The position numbers were made by a program, and so were the translations under genes. Below the pieces are notes generated by a model. That model searched no databases, had not been told where the DNA came from, and saw nothing but the letters and a program-made list of their open reading frames with translations. From NCBI GenBank assembly GCA_031282285.1, contig JAITEA010000123.1, positions 1 through 8,690 on the forward strand: a DNA stretch of 8,690 nt, given 5' to 3'. Source of the stretch: Helicobacteraceae bacterium (lineage in GTDB: Bacteria > Campylobacterota > Campylobacteria > Campylobacterales > SZUA-545). This document shows positions 6,208 through 8,690 of this stretch, in pieces (the first letter of the stretch is position 1; each line of letters opens with the position of its first letter).

Positions 6208-6673
6208 GTTGATCTTTGAAGTATTGTTTTAACAGCTTGTCAGAGATTTGTTGTCTAAGTCCAATAGTGTTACCGTCGTTTGTTGTAGCTTTCCATGGTA
6301 GCTCGCTGTGCGTCATATTTTTTAACGCCCACGCAGAGTACTGTCCATATTCGGTATAAACATCTTTCAGCAATTCTTTTTGCTCGTCAGAAAAGATGTC
6401 TATGTCATATCCTTTAAGTTTCGAGAGGTCTAACGCCCCGTTCCCAAACTCTCTAAAAGCGTCATAAAGCGAGTAAACCACAGGACCATACTGCCATGCT
6501 TCAATAGGTTCGTCAAACAAGCGCTCGCCAGTTAGAGCCAAGTGAAACCCTTGAGCATAGTAAACAAGCTTTTGCATTTTAAGGTTAGAAATCAGGTCGC
6601 CAGCGGTATATTCATCGCAGGCAGACAAGAAGAATGCCGCTACATCAAGAGCCGTAGGCTTTCTGGCTGACAT
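6194..6673 (-). CDS. Panacea-domain (SocA-like, DUF4065) antitoxin
   Basis: A 159-residue cytoplasmic protein. The Panacea signature is visible: TALDVAAFFL at 7-16, the helix LKMQKLVYYAQGFHLALTG at 31-49, PIEAWQYGPVVYSLYDAF at 56-73, and a C-terminal helical part with YGQYSAWALKNMTHSELPW. The family includes SocA of Caulobacter, a proteolytic adaptor antitoxin, and many antitoxins that neutralise unrelated toxins, some of them phage-defence modules. The ATG at 6673 is chosen because AAGGAGGGG (6685 down to 6677) precedes it at ideal spacing; upstream in-frame codons extend to 6790 but lack such a site and would run through the promoter. It is the first gene of a two-gene operon with the overlapping 133-residue protein, inside the tRNA-Ser island. 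Confidence 0.88.
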   Translation of the reverse strand: MSARKPTALDVAAFFLSACDEYTAGDLISNLKMQKLVYYAQGFHLALTGERLFDEPIEAWQYGPVVYSLYDAFREFGNGALDLSKLKGYDIDIFSDEQKELLKDVYTEYGQYSAWALKNMTHSELPWKATTNDGNTIGLRQQISDKLLKQYFKDQLVKS

Positions 6674-6704
6674 AATCCCCTCCTTATTTGTTTCCATTCT
6701 AGTA

Positions 6705-6710
6705 ATTATA
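6705..6710 (-). promoter_or_regulatory. -10 box of the Panacea operon
   Basis: On the minus strand GCTGTATAATTAC holds a perfect TATAAT (6710 down to 6705), 31 bases before ATG 6673. No convincing -35 is seen. The start would fall near 6698, leaving a leader of about 25 bases that holds AAGGAGGGG. Confidence 0.55.
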
Positions 6711-6831
6711 CAGCTTTTAGTTGAATATCGGCATAGGCTGACGAACCTTGAACTAGTTGATGTATGACCAAAGTTTGCTCTGCTACACAAAGAATGCCGA
6801 GTAGGTTATACTGTACTTGATTGGATTTAGC

Positions 6832-6850
6832 GTAGGTATAAAGTAGGTAT
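6832..6850 (+). repeat. Right pair of 11-bp-spaced GTAGGTAT repeats
   Basis: GTAGGTAT at 6832-6839 and 6843-6850, same strand and same 11-base period as the left pair (GTAGGTAC), 54 bases inside the right core. A related GTAGGTTAT lies at 6801-6809. Probable arm-type sites of the integrase that moved the island. Confidence 0.55.
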
Positions 6851-6904
6851 AAAAGGGCAGTGAGTGGAAGCGGTTGGCTTGAATAGGGGATATTCGGTAA
6901 CGGG

Positions 6905-6938
6905 TATCGAGGGTTCGAATCCCTCCCTGTCCGCCATC
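6905..6938 (+). repeat. attR core: 34-bp copy of the tRNA-Ser 3' end
   Basis: Exact copy of 5495-5528. Similarity continues weakly to the left (TAT..GGTAAC at 6891-6901 against 5481-5491), but no anticodon arm or acceptor 5' strand is present, so it is not a tRNA gene. It ends six bases before the stop codon of the next gene. Confidence 0.85.
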
Positions 6939-6943
6939 GCGTT

Positions 6944-7264
6944 TTACAAATAGCACTCCGAATACTCAAAATCGCTTATCGCCACGCAACTGACGCGAAT
7001 GGGGTCTAATACCCGCTTGCGCTTGACAAACGGCGCGAACTTATCGGGAAAATTCAAAATAAACAGAACCTTCGTCGAGCCAAACCAGCGATACGCCATC
7101 AGCTTGCAGGGCGACGCTTCGCACCCAGTAGCGTTGATATAGCCTGACACGCTTACACGCTTGTCGCGAATTAACCCGCGATCGATCCGCCCGAAAAAAA
7201 TATCCTCCGTATCGGCGCCAAAGACAACGCCAGTTAAAATTAAACATAAAATGATCGATTTCAT
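6944..7264 (-). CDS. Small exported cysteine-containing protein of unknown function
   Basis: 106 residues with a short Sec signal, MKSIILCLILTGVVFGA, and likely cleavage after Gly16 or Ala17. There is no lipobox (the Cys lies at position 7 inside the hydrophobic core), so a soluble periplasmic protein is expected. The mature part has four cysteines in two pairs (TGCEASPC, and SC...EC at the C-terminus), suited to disulfides, plus a basic KRKR stretch. I do not recognise the family. ATG 7264 has no clear Shine-Dalgarno; TATATT (7274 down to 7269) is only five bases upstream, so the mRNA may be leaderless or the promoter lies elsewhere. The 3' end is six bases from the island's right core, so this was probably the original neighbour of tRNA-Ser. 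Divergent from the propeller gene with a 23-base gap. Confidence 0.7.
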   Translation of the reverse strand: MKSIILCLILTGVVFGADTEDIFFGRIDRGLIRDKRVSVSGYINATGCEASPCKLMAYRWFGSTKVLFILNFPDKFAPFVKRKRVLDPIRVSCVAISDFEYSECYL

Positions 7265-7287
7265 TTAGAATATATCGGAGGGGCGAG

Positions 7288-8690
7288 ATGGAGTTTAACA
7301 GAGAGTTCAGGGTATCCGCGCCAATCCATCATATGATTTTGAGCGACGGCGTTGTAGCGTTCTTGGACAACGAGGGGACGGCGCGCTTTGTCGATCCCGT
7401 AAGCGGCAAGCAGATCGACGCGCAGCGGCTGACGCAAGAGAGCGTTTACATTCATTTTCGCGGCGACTCTTCGGAGGGCGATTATCTCTGCCTGTATTTT
7501 CCCCAAGATATAAAAACCGTTCTGTTTGAATACGATAAAACGCAGGGCAAATTTGCGCAAAAGGCGGTCTTGGAGTGGTCGGCGGCGGCTACGGAGGTAT
7601 CGTCGTTTTCCTCCGACGGCTCGCTGCTTGCCGTTGGCGACAACGACGGGCGCGTCTGCGTCTATCGGACGGATTTGGGCAAACTGCTTACGATCGCGCC
7701 GCGCTGCAACGAGTATATCTCCGCCGCGGCTTTTAGCGGCGACGCCTCGTTTATCGCTTACGGCAGCTTTAAGAAAAACCTGACGATCTACGATCTGAAC
7801 AGATTTTCTATATTGTGCGAATATCTGAACAAAGAGGTGATCTGCGCGATCGCGTTTTTGCATCAGACTTCGCTTATGGCGGTTGGCGGCAGAGACAATC
7901 GCGTGTTTTTATTTGATCCCATCAACGGCTACGCGGTAAGAGAGCTTATCGTAACGATCAACTGGCCTATCGCCATATATATCGACAAGGACGATCAGTT
8001 CTGTTTTGTTTCCGATAAGGCGGGCTATTTGTATCTTATCGATTTAACCGCCGCCGAAACGGATAAAGAGCCGGTATTTAACTCCAAAGCGGCGATCGTG
8101 GATATAAAAAGACGCGGCGAGGAGATCTATTTCGCGTTTGAGGACGGGCGCGTCTGCGCGATCGATCTGTCGATCGCGCGCGAACGCTTCGCGGAGGCGT
8201 TAAACAAAAGGGATATGACCGCCTTGCACGAGATGATGATCGCAAATCCGATTTTGAAGTTTGGCGCGGCTGGTTTGACGAGCAATATGGACGCGCAGTT
8301 TGACGAGCGCTTTGCCAAAGCCGCGATCAATATCGCGCAGGGCAGGATCGATACGGCAAAAGCCGATATGGGCGATCTGCTTAGCTATCCATTATATAAC
8401 GGTCGTTTCGAGTTCGTCGCCAAACACGCCTCCAAAGTCGCCACCTTCTGGCAGTTGATCCAATCGGGGCAGTATTTTGAGGCTTACACGCTGGCGAACG
8501 AGGGCGATTTTTACCGCAAACTGCCGCTGTTTAATATGCTTGAAGATCGTTTCAAAGAGCGTTTTAACGAGGCGCTCAAAAATCTAAACGGCGACAATCC
8601 CGATCCCAAAAAAGCCAAAGAGGACCTATCGCTATATATGAAGGTGCCGATCAAAGAGTCTGCGATAAAAAATATGCTTAAGAATCCAGA
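7288..8690 (+). CDS. WD40-like beta-propeller protein with helical C-terminus, 3' truncated by window edge
   Basis: Open frame of 467 complete codons with no stop before the window end. ATG 7288 is preceded by GGAGGGG at 7277-7283. No signal peptide, so cytoplasmic. Residues about 15-296 form repeating four-stranded units with propeller hallmarks: SFSSDGSLLAVGDNDGRVCVY (106-126), AAFSGDASFIAYGSFKKNLTIYDL (147-170), AIAFLHQTSLMAVGGRDNRVFLFD (187-210), FCFVSDKAGYLYLIDL (238-253) and IYFAFEDGRVCAIDL (280-294). The rest (297-467) is predicted helical, TPR-like, with FWQLIQSGQYFEAYTLANEGDFY near 387-409. Such propellers are usually scaffolds for protein complexes; no enzyme motif is seen and the partner is unknown. 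GC-rich codon use matches the backbone. Its promoter may lie inside the divergent small gene; an AT-rich stretch at 7234-7252 is a candidate. Confidence 0.8.
   Translation, partial: MEFNREFRVSAPIHHMILSDGVVAFLDNEGTARFVDPVSGKQIDAQRLTQESVYIHFRGDSSEGDYLCLYFPQDIKTVLFEYDKTQGKFAQKAVLEWSAAATEVSSFSSDGSLLAVGDNDGRVCVYRTDLGKLLTIAPRCNEYISAAAFSGDASFIAYGSFKKNLTIYDLNRFSILCEYLNKEVICAIAFLHQTSLMAVGGRDNRVFLFDPINGYAVRELIVTINWPIAIYIDKDDQFCFVSDKAGYLYLIDLTAAETDKEPVFNSKAAIVDIKRRGEEIYFAFEDGRVCAIDLSIARERFAEALNKRDMTALHEMMIANPILKFGAAGLTSNMDAQFDERFAKAAINIAQGRIDTAKADMGDLLSYPLYNGRFEFVAKHASKVATFWQLIQSGQYFEAYTLANEGDFYRKLPLFNMLEDRFKERFNEALKNLNGDNPDPKKAKEDLSLYMKVPIKESAIKNMLKNP

Larger units (their letters stand above)
5495..6938. 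mobile_element. Mini genomic island in tRNA-Ser carrying a Panacea toxin-antitoxin-like pair
   Basis: A 1.4-kb segment bounded by identical 34-bp copies of the tRNA-Ser 3' end (5495-5528 and 6905-6938), the usual outcome of tyrosine-integrase insertion. Paired GTAGGTA repeats lie 56 bp inside the left core and 54 bp inside the right core. The segment is visibly AT-rich and lacks the GC-rich codon style of ilvD and the met genes. It encodes a short integrase-like N-terminal fragment, a Panacea-domain protein and an overlapping partner. No integrase catalytic domain, excisionase, replication or transfer gene is seen, so it is probably non-autonomous or decayed. The boundaries are seen directly; mobility is inferred. 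Confidence 0.78.

Noticed and set aside
6674..6790. N-terminal extension of the Panacea protein to 198 residues
   Set aside because: It has no ribosome site, would be read through the TATAAT box, and lies outside the domain; ATG 6673 has an excellent AAGGAGG.
6855..6936. A second tRNA-Ser gene
   Set aside because: The 3' part is perfect, but there is no complementary acceptor 5' strand and the GTTGG/AGGGG bases around CTTGAAT do not pair, so no anticodon arm forms.
6706..6969. Minus-strand ORF of 87 codons over the right att core
   Set aside because: The GRDSNPR-type peptide is the antisense of the tRNA-Ser 3' end, a common false ORF; it also overlaps the Panacea promoter and the next gene's end.
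7261..7863. Minus-strand ORF of 200 codons
   Set aside because: Arg-rich shadow of the propeller gene, whose plus-strand frame has clear repeats, a good ribosome site and stays open to the window edge.
1..8690. CRISPR array, insertion sequence, riboswitch or rRNA
   Set aside because: No regularly spaced repeats, transposase-like ORF, T-box or S-box-like leader, or rRNA sequence was seen; the start of the met operon, where a methionine-responsive leader might lie, is outside the window.

Overview
The window looks like the chromosome of a Campylobacterota (epsilonproteobacterial) bacterium with an unusually GC-rich backbone. This is an inference from several signs: TATAAT/TACAAT -10 boxes with poor -35 boxes, a lipoprotein gene carrying a long poly-G tract of the kind used for phase variation in Campylobacter and Helicobacter, and an IlvD of the oxygen-sensitive Fe-S type. 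I could not run a database search, so the phylum is probable, not proven.

Left part (1-1935, + strand): two adjacent, overlapping genes for PLP-dependent trans-sulfuration enzymes. The first (cut by the window edge) looks like a MetC-type cystathionine beta-lyase and the second like a MetI-type cystathionine gamma-synthase. Together they would convert an activated homoserine plus cysteine to homocysteine for methionine synthesis.

1936-3161: a surface or periplasmic lipoprotein gene whose signal-peptide coding region contains a run of 12 G. As sequenced the gene is out of frame (OFF); losing one G or gaining two gives an intact 342-residue (11 G) or 343-residue (14 G) lipoprotein. A 10-bp inverted repeat can mask its Shine-Dalgarno sequence, and a clear hairpin terminator follows.

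3162-4838 (- strand): ilvD, dihydroxy-acid dehydratase of branched-chain amino acid synthesis, with a good TATAAT box upstream. 4974-5526 (+ strand): four tRNA genes, Gly(GCC), Leu(UAA), Cys(GCA) and Ser(GGA), all with encoded CCA.

5495-6938: a small integrated element of about 1.4 kb sitting in the 3' end of tRNA-Ser. It is bounded by a perfect 34-bp direct repeat of the tRNA 3' end. At nearly the same distance inside each end lies a pair of GTAGGTA(C/T) repeats with an 11-bp period, probably integrase arm sites. It carries a 64-residue ORF resembling the N-terminal arm-binding domain of a tyrosine integrase, with no catalytic domain, and a two-gene toxin-antitoxin-like operon: a Panacea (SocA-like, DUF4065) protein and an overlapping 133-residue protein of unknown family. 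The element looks non-autonomous and is visibly more AT-rich than its surroundings.

6944-8690: the backbone resumes with a small exported Cys-containing protein (- strand). Divergent to it by only 23 bp is a beta-propeller (WD40-like) protein with a helical C-terminal part, which runs off the right edge of the window (at least 467 residues).
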